A stretch of 44,879 nt of DNA, from assembly GCA_964595485.1 (NCBI GenBank), contig CAZQQN010000023.1, positions 1 to 44,879 on the forward strand, written 5' to 3'. The position numbers and the translations under genes were made by a program. Source of the DNA: CAZQQN01 sp964595485. Its GTDB lineage: Bacteria > Bacteroidota > Bacteroidia > CAILMK01 > CAYYUA01. Under the pieces are notes generated by a model that was not told the DNA's origin, did not search any database, and worked only from the letters and a program-made list of their open reading frames with translations. Positions 25,782 through 34,300 of this stretch are shown here, in pieces. Numbering within the stretch: the first letter of the stretch is position 1; every line of letters starts with the position of its first letter.

Positions 25782-26606
25782 ATGGAACGACAGTTTAATT
25801 GGGAAACCATTAAAGAATACGAAGAGATCCTGTTTGAGTATTACAACGGGATAGCCAGGATTAGTATCAACCGTCCCAAAGTTCACAATGCGTTTACGCC
25901 ATTGACGGTTAGTGAGATGAGCGATGCCATGCATATTTGCCGGGAAGATGAAAGAATAGGGGCAATCATTTTAACCGGTGAAGGAGGTAAAGCTTTTTGT
26001 AGTGGCGGTGATCAATCAGTCAGGGGAGATGGTGGTTACGTAGGCACTGATAAGGTACCCAGACTGAATGTTTTGGATTTACAAAAGCAAATCCGGTCCA
26101 TTCCAAAACCTGTTATAGCTATGGTAGCTGGATGGGCCATTGGTGGCGGTCACGTGCTGCATGTTGTTTGTGACCTTACAGTTGCAGCTGAAAACGCTAT
26201 GTTCGGGCAAACCGGTCCGAAAGTTGGTAGCTTTGATGGTGGATTTGGTGCAGCATTCCTGGCCAGTATTGTGGGACAGAAAAAGGCACGCGAAATCTGG
26301 TATTTATGCGAAAAATATACTGCTGAAGATGCTGAAAAAATGGGTTTGGTCAATACTGTAGTTCCTCTGGAAGAATTGGAAGGTAAAACCGTTGATTGGG
26401 CAGAAAAAATCCTGCAAAAGAGCCCGATGGCTATTCGCTGCCTTAAATCCGCATTCAATGCCCAGTTAGATGGTCAGGCCGGTTTACAGGAATTGGCAGG
26501 GAATGCGACATTGTTATACTATTTCAGCGATGAGGCTAAGGAAGGGAAAAATGCCTTTTTAGAAAAGCGAAAGCCAGACTATGAAAATTATCCAAGATAC
26601 CCGTAG
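25782..26606 (+). CDS. menB: 1,4-dihydroxy-2-naphthoyl-CoA synthase
   Basis: This 274-residue crotonase-fold enzyme closes the second ring of menaquinone by converting O-succinylbenzoyl-CoA. MenB hallmarks are FCSGGDQSVRGDGGY (a substrate loop unique to MenB among crotonases), the oxyanion-hole segment MVAGWAIGGGHVLHVVCDLT, and FGQTGPKVGSFDGGFG. The C-terminal helix ends with KRKPDYENYPRYP, also typical. It lies 33 bases after pdhB and 127 bases before menA. The menB-menA order fits a partial menaquinone operon; other men genes are not in the window. Confidence 0.97.
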   Translation: MERQFNWETIKEYEEILFEYYNGIARISINRPKVHNAFTPLTVSEMSDAMHICREDERIGAIILTGEGGKAFCSGGDQSVRGDGGYVGTDKVPRLNVLDLQKQIRSIPKPVIAMVAGWAIGGGHVLHVVCDLTVAAENAMFGQTGPKVGSFDGGFGAAFLASIVGQKKAREIWYLCEKYTAEDAEKMGLVNTVVPLEELEGKTVDWAEKILQKSPMAIRCLKSAFNAQLDGQAGLQELAGNATLLYYFSDEAKEGKNAFLEKRKPDYENYPRYP

Positions 26607-26733
26607 AATAGGATTAATGATTGAGAATGCCGTTCCTTACTTAAATCGCTTTGTTTTTATACCTATCAACAGGAGCATCTGAATTTTACAGTGATTTGAA
26701 TTGATAAAACTTGCGCTAAACGGATTGCATAGT

Positions 26734-27639
26734 ATGGCAGGTATTCAATCATGGTTAAAGGCCGCACGGTTAAGAACACTTCCGTTAGCTGTTTCCGGGA
26801 TTTTACTGGGTAATTTGTTAGCGCTACAAAAGCAGGCTTTTGATCCATTTGTTGGGGGTATGGCCATGCTAACTGCCATATTGCTTCAGATCCTGAGTAA
26901 TCTAGCCAATGATTACGGGGATTCTATTCATGGAGCGGATAATGAAGCGCGATTCGGCCCTGAGAGAATGGTTCACAGCGGAGCGATCACCACCGAACAA
27001 ATGCGAAAAGGTGTTATTGCAACGGGTATTCTCGCCTTTTTATCAGGAATAGCAACACTTTACCTAAGTTTGGATGTCATTGGTTACAGGGCAGCAGGCT
27101 TATTATTGTTATTAGGGATCTTTTCCATTATAGCAGCTTATGAATACACTGCCTCTTCAAAACCATACGGTTATGAGGGATACGGTGATGTTTCGGTTTT
27201 TATATTCTTTGGTTTACTGTCCGTTGGCGGTGCTTACTCTTTGCAAGTCGGGCGTTTTGATATTTGGGTACTTTTACCGGCATTTGCGATGGGCCTTTTT
27301 TCAACCTGTGTATTGAACATCAATAACCTTCGCGACTTTCCTTCTGATCAAGGTAGCGATAAAAAAACCATCCCTGTCAGGCTTGGCCTTCGACAGGCGA
27401 AAATTTACCATGAGTGGTTACTGACGTTAGGAGCCCTCTTTTCGGTAGCTTATGCCATTAAATCCTACCAAGCCTGGTGGCAATATTTGTTTTTACTGGT
27501 CCTTGTTTTGTTTTATTTGAATGGCCGCAGTATATGGAAAGGACAGCAACCTGAGGATTTTGCTCCTCATCTAAAGAAGCTTTCCCTTTTTACTTTATTG
27601 TATAGCCTGATGTTTGGTATTAGTTTGGTTTTGAAGTAA
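26734..27639 (+). CDS. menA: 1,4-dihydroxy-2-naphthoate polyprenyltransferase
   Basis: This 301-residue UbiA-family integral membrane prenyltransferase attaches the isoprenoid side chain in menaquinone synthesis. About eight to nine membrane helices are visible. The two Asp-rich motifs that bind Mg-diphosphate are SNLANDYGDSIHGAD and LRDFPSDQGSDKKTIPVRLG. The GPERMVHSGAIT segment is typical of MenA. The frame opens at a TTG at 26701, but the ATG at 26734 starts at the conserved MAGIQSWLKAARLRTLPLA, so I chose it. It follows menB in the same direction. Confidence 0.95.
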   Translation: MAGIQSWLKAARLRTLPLAVSGILLGNLLALQKQAFDPFVGGMAMLTAILLQILSNLANDYGDSIHGADNEARFGPERMVHSGAITTEQMRKGVIATGILAFLSGIATLYLSLDVIGYRAAGLLLLLGIFSIIAAYEYTASSKPYGYEGYGDVSVFIFFGLLSVGGAYSLQVGRFDIWVLLPAFAMGLFSTCVLNINNLRDFPSDQGSDKKTIPVRLGLRQAKIYHEWLLTLGALFSVAYAIKSYQAWWQYLFLLVLVLFYLNGRSIWKGQQPEDFAPHLKKLSLFTLLYSLMFGISLVLK

Positions 27640-27760
27640 GGCTTTCTCATAAATCTTTTTTCAAGCTGCCTCTTTGGCATTGCGAAGTGCACCGTGATTG
27701 ATCTCAAAAAAATTCGTTCATTGAATTAATGGGTAAATGTTTAACTTTGCTTTAACAGAT

Positions 27761-27834
27761 GGCCATGTAGCTCAACTGGATAGAGCATCAGATTCCGGTT
27801 CTGAAGGCTGGGGGTTCGAGTCCTCCCGTGGTCA
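27761..27834 (+). tRNA. tRNA-Arg (anticodon CCG)
   Basis: The 74 bases form a cloverleaf: acceptor GGCCATG with CGTGGTC (two G-U pairs), D arm TAGCTCAACTGGATAGAGC, anticodon stem TCAGA/TCTGA around TTCCGGT giving CCG, and T loop GGTTCGAGTCC. The discriminator is A and no CCA is encoded. Its D arm is identical to that of the tRNA-Arg(ACG) at 1066-1139. It reads the CGG codon. Confidence 0.95.
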
Positions 27835-27889
27835 CTTTACTTAGGACAAAAGTGGAAGTAGCCATTATTCGATGGCAATTAGATGAAAA

Positions 27890-27921
27890 TTGAGGCTGAT
27901 CTTAAATGCATATTAATTTTG
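27890..27921 (+). promoter_or_regulatory. Candidate promoter of the small lipoprotein gene
   Basis: TTG (27890-27892), a 21-base spacer and TAATTTTG (27914-27921) match the Bacteroidota pattern TTG-N19-21-TAnnTTTG. The leader to the ATG at 27984 is about 60 bases. This is the best two-part promoter match in the window. Confidence 0.5.
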
Positions 27922-27983
27922 CAGTTGTTCTTATGTATGGGAAAAAGTTTATTAAATTGCAAGTTTTGAAAACGGTCTATTGA

Positions 27984-28148
27984 ATGTCAAAAATTCGGTT
28001 TTTCCCAATTATTACCTTATGTCTTTGCTTGATGGTTTCTGGCTGTAGCAATAATACTTGCCCCGTAGCGAATGATGGCAGGCAGGATCCCAGAGATTAT
28101 GAGCAGGATGATAGCTATGATGACCTGGATGGGTATCCCCACCGATAA
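27984..28148 (+). CDS. Small lipoprotein, 54 residues, acidic tail
   Basis: This short frame encodes a basic N-terminus (MSKIRFFP), a hydrophobic core (IITLCLCLMV) and a lipobox VSGC with Cys21, then a polar mature part of about 34 residues rich in Asp, Tyr and Gly (DYEQDDSYDDLDGYPHR). It should be exported by Sec, lipidated and held in the envelope. A second Cys follows at 26. A good promoter match lies upstream and a perfect 8-bp hairpin follows the stop codon by four bases, which supports a real, independent gene. No family is recognised. The Asp-rich tail could bind cations; that is only a suggestion. Confidence 0.7.
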   Translation: MSKIRFFPIITLCLCLMVSGCSNNTCPVANDGRQDPRDYEQDDSYDDLDGYPHR

Positions 28149-28152
28149 GATT

Positions 28153-28183
28153 TCTGCAAGGCATACTATCTGATACTTGCAGA
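28153..28183 (+). terminator. Candidate hairpin after the small lipoprotein
   Basis: TCTGCAAG (28153-28160) and CTTGCAGA (28176-28183) form a perfect 8-bp stem with a 15-base loop just after the stop codon. There is no T-run after it, so termination is uncertain. Confidence 0.35.
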
Positions 28184-28308
28184 CCTTGGCTTAAATGGTA
28201 AATTAGCCAAAAATCTACTCCATTGATTCCTTCAATTCCATTTTTGAAACCTGCAATTTACGCCAGGTTTCATTGTTGTAACCAATAAAAGTATCCAGCT
28301 TTAGTTTT

Positions 28309-29592
28309 TTAGGCTTGATTCAAAGCTTCTTCTATATCAGCTATTAGGTCATTAGGGTTTTCAATGCCTATTGATAAGCGTATCATTTGAGATGTGAAAC
28401 CGTAAAGTTTTTGATCTTCCGGCGGCACATCTGAATGGGTCATTGTACTTGGATGCTCTGCAAGAGACTCTGTGCTGCCGAGGCTTACAGCTAACTTGAA
28501 TAATTGCAGGCTATTTAAAAACCGGAAGGCTTCCTTTTCACCTCCTACAATGTCAAATGATATCATAGCACCAGGTGCTGAGCATTGATTCCTGTATGCC
28601 TGATATTCCGGATTGCCCTCCTCTAAGTGACCCAAATAATACACTTTTTCCACTTTTGGATGATCAGCCAGGTAATCAGCTACATACCGCGCATTTTTCA
28701 TTTGGCTGGTCATTCGCAGTTTCAAGGTTTCCAGGCTCCTTAGCAGTAACCAACCTGACCAGGGCCCACCCATATTCCCCATGAATGTTCGCAGGGTTTT
28801 GATCCGGTTAATGATTTCATTTGAACCAAGGCAAGCCCCGGCAATCACATCACTATGGCCGCCAATGTATTTAGTGGCGGAGTAGAGGACCAAATCGGCT
28901 CCGTGCTTTAACGGATGCTGCCAAAGTGGCCCTAAAAAAGTGTTGTCAACGGCAAAATAGGTTTTTTGCTCTTTTGTGCTGTATTGTTCAGCCAAAGCTG
29001 AACACATAGCCATATCAATAATGGCGTTGGTGGGGTTAGCTGGTGTTTCAACGTATATCATACCAAGCTTGTCCCCTAATTCATTTTCATCAATGATCTG
29101 CTGGATTGCTTCCTGGCTTCCAGGCGCTGTAAATCCATAGGTTTCTATGCCAAACTTGGGCAGCACATGCTTCATGAAGTAATCAGTTCCGCCATACAAA
29201 GGCTCACTGTGAATTACTGCCTTGCCAGGTGTCAAAAGCTCCAGCATACTGGTGCTAATAGCTGCCATTCCACTTTCAAAAACCGAACAGGCTTCAGCCT
29301 CGTCCCAGAGCGTGAGGCGATCTTCTAAAATTTCCAGGTCAGGGTTGTTCAGGCGGCTGTATATAAGGCCGAGGTCTTCCTTGGGACCTTGTTCCCGTAT
29401 ACCGTAAGCTACTTCGAAAAAAGCTTTTCCCTCTTCAGCGGTTTTGAAAACAAAAGTAGAGGTCTGAAAAATGGGACTTTTAATCGCTCCTTCTGATAAT
29501 TCAGGGTTATACCCGTAAGACATCATCTGGCTTTCCGGGCTTAACTTACGATCTTTTATGTAGCGTTTTTTGCTGTCATCATCGTTTTTCAT
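28309..29592 (-). CDS. Cystathionine gamma-synthase-family PLP enzyme
   Basis: This 427-residue fold-type I PLP enzyme belongs to the Cys/Met metabolism family, which includes cystathionine gamma-synthase, cystathionine gamma-lyase and methionine gamma-lyase. The PLP lysine is in LVLYSATKYIGGHSDVIAG. Phosphate-binding and ring-stacking residues lie in ESGMAAIST and SEPLYGGTDYF, and the AVDNTFLGPLWQHPLKHGAD block is typical. The C-terminal SLGSTESLAEHPSTMTHSDV is the substrate-carboxylate segment. An N-terminal extension (KKRYIKDRKLSPESQMMSYG) fits a subgroup that I cannot assign to one reaction. It is monocistronic. An exact TAnnTTTG box (29615-29622, minus) lies 22 bases upstream of the ATG, without a -33 TTG. 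Confidence 0.88.
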   Translation of the reverse strand: MKNDDDSKKRYIKDRKLSPESQMMSYGYNPELSEGAIKSPIFQTSTFVFKTAEEGKAFFEVAYGIREQGPKEDLGLIYSRLNNPDLEILEDRLTLWDEAEACSVFESGMAAISTSMLELLTPGKAVIHSEPLYGGTDYFMKHVLPKFGIETYGFTAPGSQEAIQQIIDENELGDKLGMIYVETPANPTNAIIDMAMCSALAEQYSTKEQKTYFAVDNTFLGPLWQHPLKHGADLVLYSATKYIGGHSDVIAGACLGSNEIINRIKTLRTFMGNMGGPWSGWLLLRSLETLKLRMTSQMKNARYVADYLADHPKVEKVYYLGHLEEGNPEYQAYRNQCSAPGAMISFDIVGGEKEAFRFLNSLQLFKLAVSLGSTESLAEHPSTMTHSDVPPEDQKLYGFTSQMIRLSIGIENPNDLIADIEEALNQA

Positions 29593-29740
29593 GGCAATGA
29601 TATATTTGAAATTACAAAGGTATGACTTCCGGTTTGTAACCTATAGAACAGGGTACTAAAAAGTAATTTTTATTCTGGATTACTATTTCTTAGGGTGCTT
29701 AGATCAACTTAAAAGTATTCCAAAAACCGAATGAAAAGTT

Positions 29741-30787
29741 TCAGTCAGTTCCTTTCAATCTTTCCCAAAATGCTGCAAATAGCCCTTCTTTTAAATTAAA
29801 ATCTGGTCTATCACGTGTTATACCTGGTTTAGGGCTATTTAAAACAACATTTGGCTTGATACGGTAGGTAAAGACAAAATTCCGGGCTTGCGGGTATTCA
29901 TCTTTTGGAAGCCAGCCGGCTAACTGGCCAAATCTCAAGTCATGCAATAGTAATGTATCTTTACTCTGCTTTTCTACAATGTATTGGCCCTGCGTTATCA
30001 TTAAAAGTTTACTAAAGATAGGCTTTTTTCGCAAAGAATCTGAAAGCAATTCCTTATTTTTGGGATAGTAAGTAAAATCTATGGGAAATTTATTGTCTAA
30101 TAGGGAATAATAGCCTGTATAAAAACCTTTCTTGGTTTCTGCGTTAGCAGACCACAAAATGTTATTGAAAGGCGAAGGCCTTGACTCTATATCTTGGTAG
30201 GCGATTCCTTTTTCATTTAATGATTCCTTGAACTGATGGTTGACATATTGTTTGTTAGCCAATGTGAAAATGAGGTAAGCTGAGCTGATTAAAAGCCCAA
30301 GCCGGTTGAAGTTAAAATGCCAATTTGTTTTCTTTTTTGTGATGGAAGAACCTATTACACCGCCTAGTAGAGGTATGCTGTAAACGGGATCAATGACAAA
30401 GACTGACTGGAAGGCTACCCGGTACTCAAAAGGCCAAAAAAGCTGAGTTCCCCATGTTGTAAAGCAATCCAGAAGGGCGTGCGTGAAAAGGGCAAGGAAA
30501 AATAATAGTAGCCACTCCCACCTTTTAACATGCTGATAGCCTGAGTGAATTTTCTGCGCTATGAAAGTTAGTAGCGGGGTCATACCTATGAAAAATAAAA
30601 GGGAGTGGAAAAAACCCCTGTGAAAATCAACCCTTTGCACATCGTTCATGAAATTACCGGGTATCACATCCAGGTCAGGGATCAAGCCTGCTAATCCGCC
30701 CCAAAGCATTGCTTTGTGCCCTGTTTTTACCCCTAAAACTGCTTCGCCTACTGCTGCGCCAAGGGTGATTTGGGTGATGGTGTCCAT
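29741..30787 (-). CDS. YdjM/DUF457-family membrane-bound metal-dependent hydrolase
   Basis: This 348-residue integral membrane protein has the DUF457/YdjM family N-terminus MDTITQITLGAAVGEAVLG, GLIPDLDVIPG with a conserved Asp pair, and HRGFFHSLLFF with its His pair, followed by THALLDCFTTWG. These His and Asp residues form the predicted metal site. About five to six membrane helices fill the first 200 residues. The C-terminal 150 residues are soluble, with no family that I recognise. The family is annotated as a putative metal-dependent hydrolase; biochemical activity is poorly known. It is monocistronic. Confidence 0.85.
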   Translation of the reverse strand: MDTITQITLGAAVGEAVLGVKTGHKAMLWGGLAGLIPDLDVIPGNFMNDVQRVDFHRGFFHSLLFFIGMTPLLTFIAQKIHSGYQHVKRWEWLLLFFLALFTHALLDCFTTWGTQLFWPFEYRVAFQSVFVIDPVYSIPLLGGVIGSSITKKKTNWHFNFNRLGLLISSAYLIFTLANKQYVNHQFKESLNEKGIAYQDIESRPSPFNNILWSANAETKKGFYTGYYSLLDNKFPIDFTYYPKNKELLSDSLRKKPIFSKLLMITQGQYIVEKQSKDTLLLHDLRFGQLAGWLPKDEYPQARNFVFTYRIKPNVVLNSPKPGITRDRPDFNLKEGLFAAFWERLKGTD

Positions 30788-31309
30788 TTAGTTTTTCTTT
30801 TTACAATCAATTACCTTGCAAAATATGTTTGGGAATGGTAAAATAAATGATGAATATTTAGCCGGCAATCAGATAAAAATCCTATTTAAATGGAGAAAAT
30901 TATTCCTGATATTTTACAATGTTCGGTAATGGCTAAGGTTAATTGAGGAATCAAGCGTTCTAAAATTTTTTTGATTATTTTTAAATGGGCTAGCAACACT
31001 TTTTAATAGTAAGCATTTAATCAGGAAAAGGGACTGGAATTAAATATTTTACGTAAATCTCATAAAATCTATAACAGGTTTCAGACCTACTCCTAAGTAT
31101 TACCAGGTTGCAGCTAATTAAACCATAATTATAATTTTTTTCATTGTTTTGGAACATTAAAAGTTTTTTATAATTTCGACTGTCCTTTCTAAAAAATCTT
31201 TATAAGTGTTTATTCTTTTAAAAGATTTTGAAGGTAAGTTAAATTTAAATATTACTATTTAAGGGTCGTCTTTTTTAAAAGTTGTATTCATCGAAAAAAT
31301 TATGTGTCT
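30788..31309. other. Long AT-rich region before the giant-protein array
   Basis: These 522 bases separate the divergent YdjM-family gene from the first giant T9SS protein. No gene was seen. The sequence is strongly AT-rich, and one promoter-like element near 31149-31178 is listed separately, leaving a 5' leader of about 130 bases. Confidence 0.6.
31149..31178 (+). promoter_or_regulatory. Candidate promoter of giant gene 1
   Basis: TTG at 31149-31151, a 19-base spacer and TAATTTCG at 31171-31178 fit TTG-N19-TAnnTTTG with one mismatch in the -7 box. The long leader and AT-richness keep confidence low. Confidence 0.3.
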
Positions 31310-34300
31310 ATGCAAAAATGCTACAAATTCAACTTTGGGTCAAAACTAGGCTCTTTAGTTGGGTCGGTTTTATTGCTAATTGTTTTTGCTTTTCCGCAAA
31401 ATGTGTCAGCTCAGTTTAACCCGTTCAAGGATCCTAGTTTTGAGCAATGGACAAGCCCACAATCAGTTTCTTGTGATGGAGGTACTTATAAAAAACCAAA
31501 TGTCTGGAAATATAACGATTGTAGCTCAGAAGGCTCATTAACCAATAAACAAGGTAACCAAACAGATGGAAGTAATTGGATTGGAGTAAGCTGGACGGGT
31601 AATACCGGGTTTGGGGCTAGCGCTTCTGCGAGTGTATGGCAAGATGTTAGTCTTAATGGCGTTGATACTGTCAAATTTGATATTATTGGAGGTGGTACCC
31701 CTGAGCGATCCAAATTCGTTGTATTGGTTGATGGAACTCAAATCAAGGATTGCGGTCATGTGAATTCAGGCGGTTATGGAAAAACCTGTGCGGTCGATGT
31801 TTCCGGTTATAGTGCTAAACACAAATTTCAAATCAAATGGAAACAACGAACGGGAGATAACTTAGGGGGATCAGGTATTGATAATATCATTGCTGTTGGT
31901 CCTGGGCCAAGTAAACCAACAGCCAATTTCGATGCGCCTGATACTGCTTATGTCGGGACTCAGCTTTGCGTTGAAGACCTTTCTCAATATGCTTCTCAAA
32001 AACAATGGTATGTTGATGGTCTGCCAAAGGGATCAAAATCCCCATTAAAGTTTACGCCTAAAAGTTCAGGTACGATTACAGTTTCCTTTGCTGTTTCAAA
32101 TAAGAATGGATCAGATTCAATAGCCAAAGACATAGTTATCAAAAAGCAATCGACCCCTGTAGCGGATTTTTCTGCCAGTCGTAATATCATAGATAAGTCA
32201 GAGACGATCCAGTTATTTGATCGATCCGAGGGAGGAGCTACCTCGTGGAGTTGGGATATTACGCCATTTATTTTTGGTAATGAATACATTTATCCCTCTA
32301 CCGGTCCAACAGCCTGCTTAGGGCAGCCTAATAATGATCAGGCCAAAAATCCGGAAGTAACGTTTATACGCAGTGGATTATATGATGTTTGTCTTGTAGC
32401 GAGTAACAAATTTGGTAAAGACACCACTTGTAAGCAGGATTATATCAGAGTCAGGGAAGAATACGACATCTGCAGCCGTAACAGCACGAACTATGGTTTT
32501 GGCCGGATATATGACAATGGTGGGGTGAGCAATGATTACACCAACAATACTTCGTGCGATTTCACGATTAACACCTGTAGTCGAATGGTCATCAACATAC
32601 GGGAATTTAACCTGAAGTCAGGAGATCACTTGCGGATATACGATGGTAAGAACAGCAATGGTAAACCCTTGTGGGATACGGGAAAATTTGGTATGGATGG
32701 TTTCACGGGTAAGCTAAAGGATGTACCGGCGAATGTCATAGCAGAGAGTGGTTATGCTTATATAGAGTTTGAGACGGATGGTAGTGATGTAGCGTCCGGT
32801 TTTAACCTCACGTACTTAAGCCAGGATAAGCAGTTCAGCGAGCCAAAGACAGCTTTTGAGGGTCCTGATACGGTATGCCCTGGAGAGCTGGTAAGTTATA
32901 CGAATACGAGCCAGAACATATTTGCATCCTACAGCTGGGATACCACAGGTGCTTCAGGTAACACGGGCACTTATTCGAGTTCAAAGGATATAAACGTATC
33001 CTTTCCCTATTCCGGGACGTGGAATTTATCCTTGATAGCTGAGAACTGTGGAGGATTTGACACGCTAACGAAAAAGGTAGAAGTAAAGAAAGCTACGACA
33101 GGGCCAACTGCGGGATTTTATGCTGATCGATTCACGCCGTTGGTTGGTGAAACTGTTAGCCTGTTTGATACCTCGTCAAATTGTGCGAGCTATTACAAGT
33201 GGGAATTCTCGAAGGGTGTTAATTACCTGTCGGGAGATGCGAACAGCGTATCGCCGAAAGTATCCTTCACCGAATCAGGTTGTTATGAAGTCACGCTACA
33301 TGTAGGCAATTCGGCTGACACGGTAAGTTTAAAGAAGACTTGTTACATCAAAGTCCAGTGCAAGCCGGGTGTAACCTCATTGACGAGTGATATAGGCATA
33401 AGCCGAGTCAAGCTGGGCAGTATAGACAACCAGAGTTCAATAGGGAAGAGCGGATACACGAATTATTATGATGAGTATTCGACCAATGTTCAGAAGGGTG
33501 TTCAGCAGAAATTGGAGATAATGCGTAACACGTCTTACAATGAGATGGATCTGAAGGTATGGATAGACATAGACGGAGATAACACGTTTGATGAGCCGGC
33601 GGAAGTGATAGCGAACAAGCAGGGAGGAAATTACACGCAATATCAGACGACCTTCACGTTACCAGACACAGCAGCGACCGGAGACATACGCATGCGCATA
33701 GGGACGAATTTAGGTGGTTTAGGCAATGAACCATGTGCTACGAACACGAATGGTGAGTTTGAGGATTACAAGCTAAAGGTCACGCCGGACATAACGGGTC
33801 CTGCCATTCAATTACAGGGTAAAGATACGGTTATGCTGGGAGCTTGTAACAGTTTACCGTTAAGCACGATGGACACGGGAACGTACGCTGTAGACAACAT
33901 AGACGGTCGTTTAGACACGGTAAGGCGGACTGTTATGGTAGATTCCTCGAGCAGTGGTTATGACTCGATTCGTTATGAGATCATGGACAATCAGGGTAAC
34001 ACTGGTGTCAAGTATCGCATTGTAAAAGTAGCACGGGATCAGGTTAAGCCGAGCGGAAGTATACAGGGCCCCGATCCTGCAGTCACGCATGTAGGCGAAC
34101 AATACACAGATGCCGGTTATAGTGGAGTAAAGGATAATTGCTCCGGGATAGCAGCTGTAGAGGCGATAGATAATGTAGACACGAATGAGCTTGGAGTTTA
34201 CACGTATGGCTATATTGTAAGAGACGAGGCAGGCAATGAGCTAGAGCTAGAGCGGGAAGTTAAGGTAATAGACACGACCGCACCGTCCTTCAGTTTATCG

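Noticed and set aside
28246..28271. Perfect 8-bp stem GAAACCTG/CAGGTTTC as terminator of the PLP-enzyme gene
   Set aside because: On the minus strand the stem is followed by A rather than T, and it lies 38 bases after the stop. I could not support a direction or role.
29593..29740. SAM or other methionine riboswitch upstream of the PLP enzyme
   Set aside because: The 148-base leader region lacks the paired stems and conserved core of the SAM riboswitch classes as far as I can read it; only a -7 box is visible.
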